Positions 6,321 to 12,729 of a DNA stretch of 17,771 nt are shown here, in pieces; position 1 is the first letter of the stretch; every line of letters starts with the position of its first letter. The stretch covers positions 258,450 to 276,220 of the forward strand of contig MU646803.1 of NCBI GenBank assembly GCA_026770585.1, read 5' to 3'. The position numbers were made by a program, and so were the translations under genes. The stretch is from Baffinella frigidus (Eukaryota; Cryptophyceae; Cryptomonadales; Baffinellaceae). The notes below the pieces were generated by a model. That model did no database searches, was not told the DNA's origin, and saw only the letters and a program-made list of their open reading frames with translations.

Positions 6321-6464
6321 TTAAACTTGCTCCAGCACCATCCGCACCACCCCCGGATCAAGCCACCGCACCCGCGACCCCGCCCCCAGCCGCTCCAGCT
6401 GCCCCATGGCGAACGCCTCGCACTGGGCCCTGCGCACAGCCTCTGCCCTGAGCATCGCCGCGAT
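6321..6464 (-). CDS. Terminal exon with FAMG-ERLGAGS tail (47 codons plus stop)
   Basis: On the minus strand, ACCCTCAG (plus strand 6465-6472) is followed by 47 open codons and a TAA (6323-6321). It begins IAAMLRAEAVRRAQCEAF, continues AMGQLERLGAGSRVRWLDPG and ends VVRMVLEQV. Third positions are strongly G/C (GCG, ATG, CTC, GAG, CGG, GTG), unlike the flanking repeats, and composition is helical. The tail resembles C-termini that I associate with algal ankyrin-type proteins, but that is memory, not a search, and no ankyrin repeat is visible upstream. A plus-strand frame over the same bases is proline-rich and is judged a shadow. Confidence 0.5.
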   Translation of the reverse strand: MAAMLRAEAVRRAQCEAFAMGQLERLGAGSRVRWLDPGVVRMVLEQV

Positions 6465-6638
6465 CTGAGGGTGCGATTATTGAGCGACGTCCTCCAAAAT
6501 GCTGTCCAAAGCGCTTCAGTGTATAAAGCTTTAGATATAAAGCGCGGGGTCCGTCACAGGCGTTGCTGCCGCCATTTCCCGGACCGCTGTGTCGATCGTG
6601 GTGGCCCCAATCTCTCTCTCTCGATAGGGAATGCAAGG

Positions 6639-6726
6639 CCTTTAGGTCCTTTAGGTTCTTCGAGCTCCCAACAAAGGCGGACACCGGAACTTATCCTGCA
6701 GAAAGGCCATGCTTCCTTTCGGATCA
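6639..6726 (+). mobile_element. CCTTTAGGT terminal repeat, solo (+)
   Basis: CCTTTAGGTCCTTTAGGTTC, TTCGAGCTCCCAACAAAGG, CGGACACCGGAACTTATCC and GCCATGCTTCCTTTCGGATC occur in order. It is the longest single end of this family here. No opposite end is found within 300 bp downstream, where the next copy (7011) has the same orientation. Confidence 0.8.
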
Positions 6727-6827
6727 CAGGCAAGGAGGACAGGCAAACTCCGGTAAAATCCGCCTCTCCCAAAGTTCCCTGGGCACCAGGTCGGCCTTGA
6801 CAGACGTTCACGCCTAGCGGGAAATGC

Positions 6828-6929
6828 TCAGATCTCCTTCCTGTGCTTGAGGATGTCGTGACTCGCCATCCGAAACCTTTTTTGCGGATTTGACGAGGGT
6901 GCTGAAGCGGGTGATTTAGCCTCGACCAT
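6828..6929 (-). CDS. Small ORF or exon, 33 codons (uncertain)
   Basis: A minus-strand ATG (6929-6927) opens 33 codons to TGA (6830-6828): MVEAKSPASAPSSNPQKRF, then RMASHDILKHRKEI. An AG-ending acceptor-like GTGCAG lies two codons upstream in frame, so it could be a terminal exon. The Ser/Pro-rich start followed by a basic helix-like end is protein-like, but there is no duplicate or known motif to support it. Confidence 0.3.
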   Translation of the reverse strand: MVEAKSPASAPSSNPQKRFRMASHDILKHRKEI

Positions 6930-7010
6930 GTTTGTCTGCACTCTTAACAGTTGTGCAGGTCTCGTCCAGATTAACCTTGCTCGGATAGCGAGGGGTTAAA
7001 CAGACTTTTG

Positions 7011-7080
7011 TCCTTTAGGTCCTTTAGGTTCTTCGAGCCCCCAACATAGGTGGACACCGGAACTTGTTCTGCAGAGGGAA
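7011..7080 (+). mobile_element. CCTTTAGGT terminal repeat, truncated (+)
   Basis: TCCTTTAGGTCCTTTAGGTT, TTCGAGCCCCCAACATAGG and GGACACCGGAACTTGTTC are present, but similarity stops after CTGCAGA, before the GCCATGCTTCC part. The following 7081-7300 is A/T-richer DNA with CGATTTGACC duplications (7275-7300) and no gene that I can support. Confidence 0.75.
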
Positions 7081-7303
7081 TTAATTTAACGATTTATGAA
7101 ATGCAAAAGTGAGGGCCGCATGTCCACGAAGCGATGCGATATAAAAGATGCAGAAATGGTTGAGATGATTCGTTAAAGAGGTCAGCCGTCGATCCAGCCG
7201 TCTATCTAAAACGAGATCCGGCCCCCGGTGAAATGAGATATGTCGCGGTTGAAATGGATAGGGGCGCATTTCCTCGATTTGACCGGCGATTTGACCCTCG
7301 ATT

Positions 7304-7335
7304 TTGCAGCGGGGTCGGATCCGACCCCGCTGCAA
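7304..7335. repeat. Perfect 32-bp palindrome centred on GGATCC
   Basis: The arm TTGCAGCGGGGTCGGA is followed directly by its reverse complement. Outer neighbours t7303 and g7336 do not pair, so the length is exactly 32 bp. It is G/C-rich, unlike the palindrome at 937. Confidence 0.95.
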
Positions 7336-7596
7336 GGTAATTTTGAGGTCTGAAAATCGACGATTTGGTCCGCCCGTGAGGGTTGGTGGATACAGGTCTC
7401 TCTCTTTTGCCGAAGAGCTCCAGCGTCCAAAATTAAACCTGCGAAACCCGCCACATAAGGGATAGGAACAATTATCCAGTGCCTTACATGCATCACCCCC
7501 AGCTCAGAGCGACCACCACGTTCTCCTCCTCCTCCTCACACCCGTCCACCCCCCCCTGTTCCGAGAGTGTCCCCCCCCTGGTCCCCACCCCCCTCG

Positions 7597-8069
7597 TCCT
7601 TTAGGTCCTTTAGGCTCTTCGAGCTCCCAACATAAGTGGACACCGGAACTGGTTCTGTAGAAAGGCCATGCTTCCTTTCGGATCACATCAACCGGCAGCG
7701 TTTGTGGAATGGCTCAAGCTCTATCCTCGATTTGATCCACTTTCGCCGCCAGTGGAGCAACAGGTCAGGACGAGCCCGCCTCGAAATGACGTTGGAGCCA
7801 CTGCTCTATCGGGCAGAACGTATCTTGCAACACATCATCGGAACTCACCGCCAGTGGAGCGACGGCGCCCACCCGTGTCATGTGTGTGAGTTTGGGAACT
7901 TTTTGTAAACCTTCACATGCCCGATGAGGATACCCTTTAGCCGATTTCTGCAGCGATCCTTCTGCACCGGGGGGCCTGATGTGAGCCGAAAGGAAGCATG
8001 GCCTTTCTGCAGGATAAGTTCCGGTGTCCGCCTATGTTGGGAGCTCGAAGAACCTAAAGAACCTAAAGG
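7597..8069. mobile_element. CCTTTAGGT element with ORF-bearing interior (473 bp)
   Basis: A plus-oriented terminal repeat at 7597-7686 and an inverted one at 7983-8069 enclose about 295 bp. The ends share CCTTTAGGTTCTTCGAGCTC-type sequence and the GGAAGCATGGCC block. The interior differs from the other complete element (4179-4553), consistent with captured DNA. No target duplication is visible. Confidence 0.75.
7690..7908 (+). CDS. Possible captured coding fragment
   Basis: Within the element, the frame through 7690-7908 reads RARLEMTLEPLLYRAERI, then LQHIIGTHRQWSDGAHP and CHVCEFGNFL before a TAA. A CCGCCAGTGGAGC(A/G)AC motif occurs twice (about 7745 and 7850). A second plus frame is also open for most of this length, so frame choice is uncertain. 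The paired cysteines (CHVC) may be meaningful or chance. No family recognised. Confidence 0.3.
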   Translation, partial: NRQRLWNGSSSILDLIHFRRQWSNRSGRARLEMTLEPLLYRAERILQHIIGTHRQWSDGAHPCHVCEFGNFL

Positions 8070-8154
8070 TTAAGGGGAGAGTCCCGCGACTGTTAACTAT
8101 GTGTACAGTTTTTTTTTGACACGAATCGTTCCCAGAGAAGCTACCGCGTTGCTG

Positions 8155-8272
8155 CAGGGGTACCTCGCTCATAAGAAAGAACCCCCCTCCCTAGGACCAT
8201 CATAGGGCCCTGGGCATAGGCCTACTGTAGGGTCCTAAGGGGGGGTGCTTTCTTGTGAACGAGGTACCCCTG
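8155..8272. mobile_element. TACAGGGG MITE, full copy (118 bp)
   Basis: CAGGGGTACCTCGCTCATAA (8155) pairs with the right end TTGTGAACGAGGTACCCCTG, with one or two mismatches. The middle has GGACCATCATAGGGCCCTGG and the GCATAGGCCTACTGTAGG block. It abuts a TATCCC left-end fragment at 8273. Confidence 0.8.
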
Positions 8273-8402
8273 TATCCCATAAGTGGCGAGTAGCCTCTTA
8301 CGCTCCTACCTATGCCTACACACAGATAGGCCTACTGTAGGGTCCTACGGGGGTGCGCCTCCTTATGAACGAGGTATCCCTGCAGCTGGACGCAGAGGGG
8401 CA
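8273..8402. repeat. TATCCC and TACAGGGG end fragments
   Basis: TATCCCATAAGTGGCGAGTA at 8273 is a left end of the TATCCC family without its partner. At 8332-8383 GGCCTACTGTAGGGTCCTAC and ATGAACGAGGTATCCCTG form a TACAGGGG right half, followed by the GACGCAGAGGGGCAACT block also seen at 5850-5870. Confidence 0.7.
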
Positions 8403-8468
8403 ACTCGAATATAATAATAATAAAAAGCCCGAGAAAGAGACCTTCATTGATACCAACACGGCCGCAAT

Positions 8469-8506
<38 letters not shown>

Positions 8507-8544
8507 GCGCGCGCGCACGACCACCAACCCACACAACCACGCAC

Positions 8545-8593
<49 letters not shown>

Positions 8594-8608
8594 CACACGC
8601 ACACACAC
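8469..8608. repeat. (CA)n microsatellite with (GC)n core
   Basis: Runs of CA at 8469-8503 and 8551-8607 flank a GCGCGCGCGC run and an interrupted CCAACCC segment. Alternating purine-pyrimidine DNA of this kind can adopt Z-form. Open frames of His-Thr and Cys-Val repeats over it are artefacts. Confidence 0.97.
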
Positions 8609-8611
8609 CAG

Positions 8612-8717
8612 TTATCCCTCAAGTGGCCAGTAGGCTCGTACGCCCTACGGTAGGGCCCTAGGACCTGCCTAGGGCGAGTTAGGGCGAATATTCGCCCGTC
8701 AGCCACTTAAGGGATAA
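8612..8717. mobile_element. TATCCC MITE, copy 2 (106 bp)
   Basis: TTATCCCTCAAGTGGC and GCCACTTAAGGGATAA form the ends. The left half matches copy 1 almost exactly through TAGGGCCCTAGGACCTGCC. The right half differs and contains a perfect 16-bp palindrome GGGCGAATATTCGCCC. Flanks are CCAG and CCGC, so a target duplication is doubtful. Confidence 0.85.
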
Positions 8718-8743
8718 CCGCACGAGGGTCCTACCACCCTCTC

Positions 8744-8959
8744 TCAGCTGCTGGCGGCACGTTCAGCCTTCACACCATCCGTGCTGTCCGTGCCGCCCAC
8801 GTGCGGCGCCGATAAGTGGTCGTGCGGAAAGTGGTCGGCGTGCGGTAAGTTGTCGGCGTGTGGTAAGTTGTCGTGGGGAAAGTGGTCCTCGACGGCGGAG
8901 ATCGCGTCCCGTAAGACTTGCTCCATTGGCGTGTCGCGGTGCCGGTCTGTCTCCAACAC
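8744..8959 (-). CDS. Terminal exon, 71 codons plus stop, after a CT-rich acceptor
   Basis: The minus-strand (CT)n tract ends in TCTCTCCAG at 8960, an ideal polypyrimidine tract and acceptor. The frame then reads VLETDRHRDTPMEQVLRDAI, SAVEDHFPHDNLPHADNLP and HADHFPHDHL, and ends with a Ser/Ala-rich tail and TGA. The first 14 codons are duplicated at 9179-9221 with H to R as the only change. The middle is a short DNA tandem (GTGGTCGGCGTGCGG, GTTGTCGGCGTG) that gives a His/Pro/Asp repeat, so part of it may be low-complexity. No family recognised. Confidence 0.45.
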   Translation of the reverse strand: MLETDRHRDTPMEQVLRDAISAVEDHFPHDNLPHADNLPHADHFPHDHLSAPHVGGTDSTDGVKAERAASS

Positions 8960-9221
8960 CTGGAGAGAGAGGGGGGGGGGGAGAGAGAGAGGGAGAGAGA
9001 GGGAGAGAGAGAGAGAGGGAGAGAGAGAGAGAGAGAGTGTGTGTGTGAGAGAGAGAGAGAGCGCGCGCGCGAGACAGAGAGAGAGCGAGAGAGAGAGAGA
9101 GCGAGAGAGAGATTACGGATACCTGTGTCAGCCAGCATAATACGTATATACGTGTATGATACATGTGAGTATACGAGCGTTGCTCCATTGGCGTGTCGCG
9201 GCGCCGGTCTGTCTCCAACAC
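8960..9221 (-). other. Putative 262-nt intron made by tandem duplication
   Basis: A 43-bp segment (TTGCTCCATTGGCGTGTCGC onward) is present at 8919-8961 and 9180-9222, differing at one base. Each copy contains AG/GTGTTGG on the minus strand. Splicing from GT at 9221-9220 to the AG at 8961-8960 would remove everything between the copies and join ATGAAG to GTGTTGGAG exactly. The interior is (GA)n on the plus strand plus ATACGTATATACGTG. This matches the known model of intron gain by duplication of an AGGT-bearing segment; expression is not shown. Confidence 0.45.
8961..9112. repeat. (GA)n microsatellite
   Basis: About 150 bp of GA repeats with GGGGGGG, (GT)4 and (GC)n interruptions. On the minus strand it is a CT tract immediately 5' of the exon at 8744-8959, where it could act as a polypyrimidine tract. 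Confidence 0.97.
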
Positions 9222-9231
9222 CTTCATGGGC

Positions 9232-9374
9232 GAGGCCATGCAATTCAAACCATATTTTTGCTATCTTGGGGTAAATTTTGTGCTATTTTACAGCTATGTC
9301 GAAGCTAAGATAGCAAAATCTGACAAAACCCACCCTTAAGATAGCATGAAAGGCGGTTCAAATTTCATGGCCTC
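9232..9374. mobile_element. GAGGCCATG inverted-repeat element (143 bp)
   Basis: GAGGCCATG at 9232 and CATGGCCTC ending at 9374 lead into imperfect arms (AATTCAAACC / GGTTCAAATTT). Inside lie three TGCTAT(C/T)TT motifs, including a 35-bp hairpin at 9281-9315, linking it to the TGCTAT family. The left tip overlaps the start of the putative upstream exon (ATGGCCTCGCCCATGAAG on the minus strand). Confidence 0.75.
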
Positions 9375-9388
9375 AGACACTAACCTGG

Positions 9389-9562
9389 GGTTTCATAGGC
9401 TAACGGCCTAAGAATGGGGTAGTTAGGCATACGGCATTGCCTAGGACCTCCTACCGTAGGCCGAGGGATCCTAGGACCAAAAAGTCTCGGCCTACGGTAG
9501 GAGGTCCTAGGCAATGCCGTATGCCTAACTACCCCATTTTCAGGCCGTTACCCTATTAGGTT
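9389..9562. mobile_element. MITE with TCATAGG ends and 65-bp arms, TSD GGTT
   Basis: The element is 9393-9558 (166 bp), flanked by GGTT at 9389-9392 and 9559-9562. After TCATAGG come AACGGCCT, GAATGGGGTAGTTAGGC, TACGGCATTGCCTAGGACC and CTACCGTAGGCCGAG, all mirrored nearly perfectly on the right. The loop is about 20 nt. The element at 16398 has the same design. Its long, clean arms indicate recent activity or conversion between arms. Confidence 0.92.
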
Positions 9563-9620
9563 AAAGATTACCTTTATTGGACACCCATACAACCACAAAA
9601 TCTTGGGTGTTACAGAATGT

Positions 9621-9693
9621 GTAGTACCCGTATACGGCCATCTGTAACAGTGACGGAGGTTGTGGTAGTGTTATGGTCGTATACGGGTATTAC
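9621..9693. repeat. Hairpin around a GTGACGG module
   Basis: GTAGTACCCGTATACGGCCA pairs with TGGTCGTATACGGGTATTAC with a few mismatches. Its loop is AGTGACGGAGGTTGTGGTAG, the same module found at 11877, 12119 and 12411. Confidence 0.8.
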
Positions 9694-9745
9694 ATACGAT
9701 TTTGCATTAATCAGACGCTGCAGCGCCTGCCACAGCGGAATCCAG

Positions 9746-9934
9746 TAGAGCGTTTGCGGTAATTGTTGTCCGTTTTGGACATACGGTTTTCCCGTTTCCC
9801 GGTTTTGATTTGTACCAGAAGTGTCCATTTAAAATGTTTTACGAACTTTAAATGGACACTTCTGGTACAAATCAAAATTGGAAAACGGGAAAACCGCAAG
9901 TCCAAAACGGACAACAATTACCGCAAACGCTCTA
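9746..9934. mobile_element. TA-flanked GAGCG element 1 (187-189 bp)
   Basis: TA at 9746-9747 and 9933-9934 flank arms of about 87 bp: GAGCGTTTGCGGTAATTGTT, GTCCGTTTTGGAC and onward to CAGAAGTGTCCATTTAAA, mirrored with few mismatches around a short loop. TA target duplication with such hairpins is characteristic of Tc1/mariner-derived MITEs. Interior and arms carry no coding sequence; open frames across it are the arms read through. Confidence 0.85.
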
Positions 9935-10000
9935 GCGCGCGACCGCGGGAGCCACTAGGGGTGGGTGAAGTGAAAGAGAGAGGGGGGGGGGGAGATCACG

Positions 10001-10105
10001 TATCCCATAAGTGCCCAGTAGGCTCATACGCACTACCGTAGGGCCCTAGGACCTGCCTAGGACCTCTTTGGGGTCAATGTTGACCCCATGGGCCCTCACA
10101 GGATA
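10001..10105. mobile_element. TATCCC MITE, copy 3, diverged right end
   Basis: TATCCCATAAGTGCCCAGTA begins a copy that keeps the TAGGGCCCTAGGACCTGCC block. The right terminus is reduced to CTCACAGGATA. A GGGGTCAATGTTGACCCC hairpin lies in the right half, in the place of the GAATATTC palindrome of copy 2. Confidence 0.75.
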
Positions 10106-10160
10106 CAGAGGTTACTCCACAGTAAGGTCACGCACCGCCCCTAGGGCGTTCCTATGCTGT

Positions 10161-10334
10161 TAGAGCGCTGTGCAGAGAAGTTGGCCACCAAAAATGGGGA
10201 AATGGAAAAATTGGAGCCATTTTGTCCACTTTTGAAAATTATATGGTACCAAATTTCTCAAAAGTTGACAAAATGGCTCCAATTTCTCGATTTTCCATTA
10301 TTTCCCGTGGCCAACTTCTCTGCACAGCGCTCTA
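10161..10334. mobile_element. TA-flanked GAGCG element 2 (172-174 bp)
   Basis: TA at both tips flanks GAGCGCTGTGCAGAGAAG, TTGGCCACCA, GGAGCCATTTTGTC and their mirror. The first five bases GAGCG and the TA flank match element 1, 227 bp upstream, while the rest of the arms is unrelated. A GGAGCCATTTT motif also appears at 13586 in another hairpin. Confidence 0.85.
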
Positions 10335-10624
10335 GGCATGGTGGCGGCGTCGGTATTAACAAACGTCTCTTTCTGGGTTTCCTCTCGCGCGCACCTTGTT
10401 AGCGAGGTCCTTTATCAATACCAATAGTGAGACCTTGATTAATACCAACAGGGAAACCTTTATTAATACCAATGGGAACTATGGGCGAAAAGGGAATAGG
10501 GTGCTACGGTAGGCAGTACCGTAGGTTGCTACGGAATGCTGGAATTAGGAGAGCTTTGAGGCAGGTCTCTCTTTGTTTATCTCAAACGGCGCTCCCTCTT
10601 TTTCTCGGTGGTAATAAAGGTCGT

Positions 10625-10689
10625 TTTCTCTGTTTTCCTCTCGCACCTTGTTCGCGAGATCGTGTGCCAAGAGGGCTTCGAGGCGATTT
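10625..10689 (-). pseudogene. Exon-like block, copy B 3' part (LEALLAHDLANK)
   Basis: The minus strand reads RLEALLAHDLANK followed by GTGCGAG. Compared with copy A (11018-11136) the differences fall at third positions: GAT/GAC, GCG/GCA and, past the junction, GTG/GTA. The 5' part (KQTAIRLEA) lies on the far side of the MITE at 10690-10829, which therefore interrupts this copy. Confidence 0.5.
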
Positions 10690-10829
10690 TCATGTGGAAA
10701 CACTTATAATTTATAAACTGGATTCAATGAAATTTACCACAGAGAACAATGTTTACATGTAATATTAAAGCAAACGTGTAGTAATTTTGCTTGAAATCCA
10801 GTTTACAAATTATAAGTGTTTGCGTATGA
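10690..10829. mobile_element. MITE, constant-core family, GGAAACACTT arms (140 bp)
   Basis: TCATGTGGAAACACTTATAA at the left and TTATAAGTGTTTGCGTATGA at the right enclose a diverged core (AATGAAATTTACCAC, GTAATATTA, GTGTAGTAATTTT). It interrupts the exon-like block; the uninterrupted sequence is at about 11040-11070. Flanking 4-mers are ATTT and AATC, so the duplication is imperfect, and CGCCTCGA(G/A)GC is present on both sides. It matches the element at 16763 in arms and length. Confidence 0.88.
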
Positions 10830-11017
10830 AATCGCCTCGAGGCGGATTGCGGTCTGCTTGCTTCCTCTGTTTCTAACCCTACTCCGTTTTGGCCCGTAGT
10901 TCCCATCGGTATCAATAAACGGTTCCCTATTGGTATTAATCAACGTCTAACTATTGGTATAAATAAAGGTTTCTCTAATGGTATCAACAAACGTCTCTGT
11001 CTGGTTTCCTGCCGTAC

Positions 11018-11136
11018 CTTGTTTGCGAGGTCGTGTGCCAAGAGGGCTTCGAGGCGAATCGCGATCTGCTTGCTCTTGGGCTTCAGCATGAACCGGTCCA
11101 GTGCGTCAAACGTGAACGCCAGGTACGTCACTGGCC
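11018..11136 (-). CDS. Exon-like block, copy A (39 codons, unknown protein)
   Basis: On the minus strand, ATCGCAG (acceptor-like) precedes 119 nt that end in AACAAG/GTACGG (donor-like). After two bases the frame reads PVTYLAFTFDALDRFML, KPKSKQIAIRLEALLAHDLA and NK. Copies at 10625-10689 plus 10834-10862, at 10375-10400 and at 11259-11331 differ from it mainly at third codon positions, which supports coding origin. The frame stays open for 92 codons, running beyond the proposed splice sites. I do not recognise the family; the charged, helical residue pattern suggests a cytosolic protein. Confidence 0.45.
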
Positions 11137-11258
11137 CTGCGATGTAGGGCTTCGGGCTTAGGGTTCCGGCATTATTCAGCGGCCTAATTGATTTACTTAG
11201 CGGCCGTAGGAACGCCAATTGGCAAAGGGCTCCAATTCCTATATAAACGAGATGCTTT

Positions 11259-11331
11259 TGCTCTTGGGCTTCAGCATGAAGTTGTCAAACGCGTCGAACG
11301 TAAAAGCGAGAAATACGTCACTGGCCCTGCG
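11259..11331 (-). pseudogene. Exon-like block, copy C 5' part, frameshifted
   Basis: CTCACGCAG is followed by GGCCAGTGACGTA as in copy A, but TTTCTCGCT replaces CCTGGCG, a net +2 change that breaks the frame. Thereafter it reads AFTFDAFDNFMLKPKSK, with synonymous changes (GCT/GCG, TTT/TTC, TTC/TTT). Similarity ends after KSK and a stop follows shortly. It is a decayed duplicate of copy A. Confidence 0.5.
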
Positions 11332-11345
11332 TGAGAGGTGTGGGG

Positions 11346-11450
11346 TATAGGGTTTAGGGTTTAGTTTTTAGTGAGTAGTGAGTAGTGAGTAGTGAGTAGT
11401 GTTCAGGGTTTGCAGTGAGGATTGGGGTTTAGGGGTTTAAGGGTTTAGGG
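11346..11450. repeat. TTTAGGG patch and GTGAGTA tandem
   Basis: GGGTTTAGGGTTTAG is followed by four GTGAGTA units at about 11371-11399 and a second GGGTTTA stretch to 11450. It adjoins a GGAATGCCGGAA module (about 11480-11515) that recurs at 10535-10552 and 11835-11851. Confidence 0.85.
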
Positions 11451-11606
11451 TGCTACGTTATGCAATACGGTAGGGTGATACGGAATGCCGGAAATACGTC
11501 GACGCCGGAATTAGGTCGTCCAACCTTGGCAGCTGACTAATGAGCCCAGGCTCACCAAATTGGAGGGCCCACATAGACTGAGACATAGCTAGGACATTGC
11601 GTTGGC

Positions 11607-11790
11607 AGACTATCCTAAAGTTGACATGCTGTATTCGCGGTGCAACCCCGTCAACTTAGGCGCGGAAACCAGCCCTGGTTCACTACATCGATCAGCCCAA
11701 ATAGACTGCGACTGACCTAGACTGCGTGTGCCTAGCGCAGTGACGGACGTAGTGGTGGAGCCCTCACGCTCCACCCTACCGTATTACCTA
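11607..11790. repeat. GTTGAC repeat copy 2 and GTGACGG module
   Basis: CAGACTATCC, AAGTTGACATGCTG, GCGGTGCAACCCCGTCAACT, AAATAGACTG and CGCAGTGACGGACGTAGTGG follow the order of copy 3 at 12283, with several indels. No coding sense is conserved between the copies. Confidence 0.75.
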
Positions 11791-11851
11791 CGGTAGCAAC
11801 CTACGGAATGCCGAATTGCCTACGGTAGCACCCTACGGAATGCCGGAATTA
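11787..11851. repeat. 33-bp tandem CCTACGGTAGCA / GGAATGCCG
   Basis: Two adjacent units, each CCTACGGTAGCA(A/C)CCTACGGAATGCCG with a short AATT-type joint. CCTACGG and its near-complement CCGTAGG run through many elements of this window. Confidence 0.85.
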
Positions 11852-11866
11852 GGTCGACTACCCTCA

Positions 11867-12190
11867 CCTAGCGTAGTGACGGAGGTTGTGGTCGAGCCCT
11901 CGCGCTCAGTGCCCTGGAGGAACTCGAGCTCGCCGATCCACCCCAGGAGACTCGGTGTGTCCCTCCTAGCTCTGTCGCAGTCTATTTGGGCGCACCACTT
12001 TGCTGCCCCTGGGCTCTTCCCCGCCCCAAAGTTGACGGGTGTGTACTGTACAGCACACCCAGCATGGCAACTTGGGGATAGTCAGGCACCCCGAGTGGGG
12101 CAGGGCTTGACCTAGGGCAGTGACGGAGGTTGTGGTTGACCCCTCGCGCTCAGCGCCCTGGAGGAACCCGAGCTCGCCCGTCCACCCCCC
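11867..12190. repeat. GTGACGG modules, two direct copies
   Basis: CCTAGCGTAGTGACGGAGGT (11867) and CCTAGGGCAGTGACGGAGGT (12110) each continue through CCCTCGCGCTCAG, GCCCTGGAGGAAC and GAGCTCGCC to a CCACCCC run. The third copy is at 12402-12482. Open frames in both directions match between copies only because the DNA is conserved. Between them (12200-12252) lies a CCTGGTACCAACCCTGCCCG block, also found at 17593-17650. Confidence 0.8.
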
Positions 12191-12282
12191 CAGCATCGGG
12201 TTGACCGGTTTAGTCATCATCCTGGTACCAACCCTGCCCGGTCCAGTCAACCGCGACTCCTAGCTCTGCCTCACTCGGGTCG

Positions 12283-12482
12283 GCAGACTATCCTCAAGTT
12301 GACATGCTGAGTTCGCGGTGCAACCCCGTCAAATTTGGCGCGGAAACGACGAGCCCGGTTTCATCAAAATTGGTGAGCCCAAAAAGACTGGGACGGTGTG
12401 CACCTAGGGCAGTGACGGAGGTTGTGGTCGACCCCTCGCGCTCAGCGCCCTGGAGGAACTCGAGCTCGCCGATCCACCCCCC
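12283..12482. repeat. GTTGAC repeat copy 3 and GTGACGG module
   Basis: This is the longest and cleanest copy: CAGACTATCCTCAAGTTGAC, GCGGTGCAACCCCGTCAAAT, AAAAAGACTGGGACG and CTAGGGCAGTGACGGAGGTT, ending in GATCCACCCCCCCGGCTTGA. The last part recurs at about 13345-13370, so the unit extends to the right. Confidence 0.8.
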
Positions 12483-12552
12483 CGGCTTGATGTGGTTAGC
12501 TAACTCCCCCTCGACCGCGACCGCGCACTGCACGACGGGAAACCCCACTCAG

Positions 12553-12585
12553 ATAATTAACACACAACGGCACTGTGTTAATTAT
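12553..12585. repeat. Hairpin ATAATTAACACA
   Basis: ATAATTAACACA is mirrored exactly by TGTGTTAATTAT around CAACGGCAC. Arms are 12 bp, and AT-rich in an otherwise GC-rich stretch. Confidence 0.85.
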
Positions 12586-12729
12586 ACTCGCGCAGAGAGG
12601 CGAGCAAGAGCACACGCTGCACGGAGCGCAAGGGCGCCCTCCGAGAAAACGCATCACTCTCAAAGAAAGTTGGCTAGCTTGCGTTCCGCCGCAACGGCGC
12701 ACTGCACCCTGAGGGGTTGGGGTGTAGGG

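Larger units (their letters stand above)
10360..10985. repeat. Large inverted repeat of TTATTAATACCAA units
   Basis: The left side (about 10407-10503) holds TTTATCAATACCAATAGTGA, GATTAATACCAACAGGGAAA, TTATTAATACCAATGGGAAC. The right side (about 10877-10985) is its reverse complement in the same order (GTTCCCATCGGTATCAATAA onward). Within each arm the CAATACC unit repeats every 30 bp or so. The space between holds a coding-like block and the MITE at 10690-10829. Confidence 0.75.

Noticed and set aside
8316-9274. Several His-Thr, Cys-Val, Ser-Leu and Arg-Glu repeat open frames
   Set aside because: They are translations of (CA)n and (GA)n microsatellites. Only the terminal exon at 8744-8959, outside the microsatellite, is kept.
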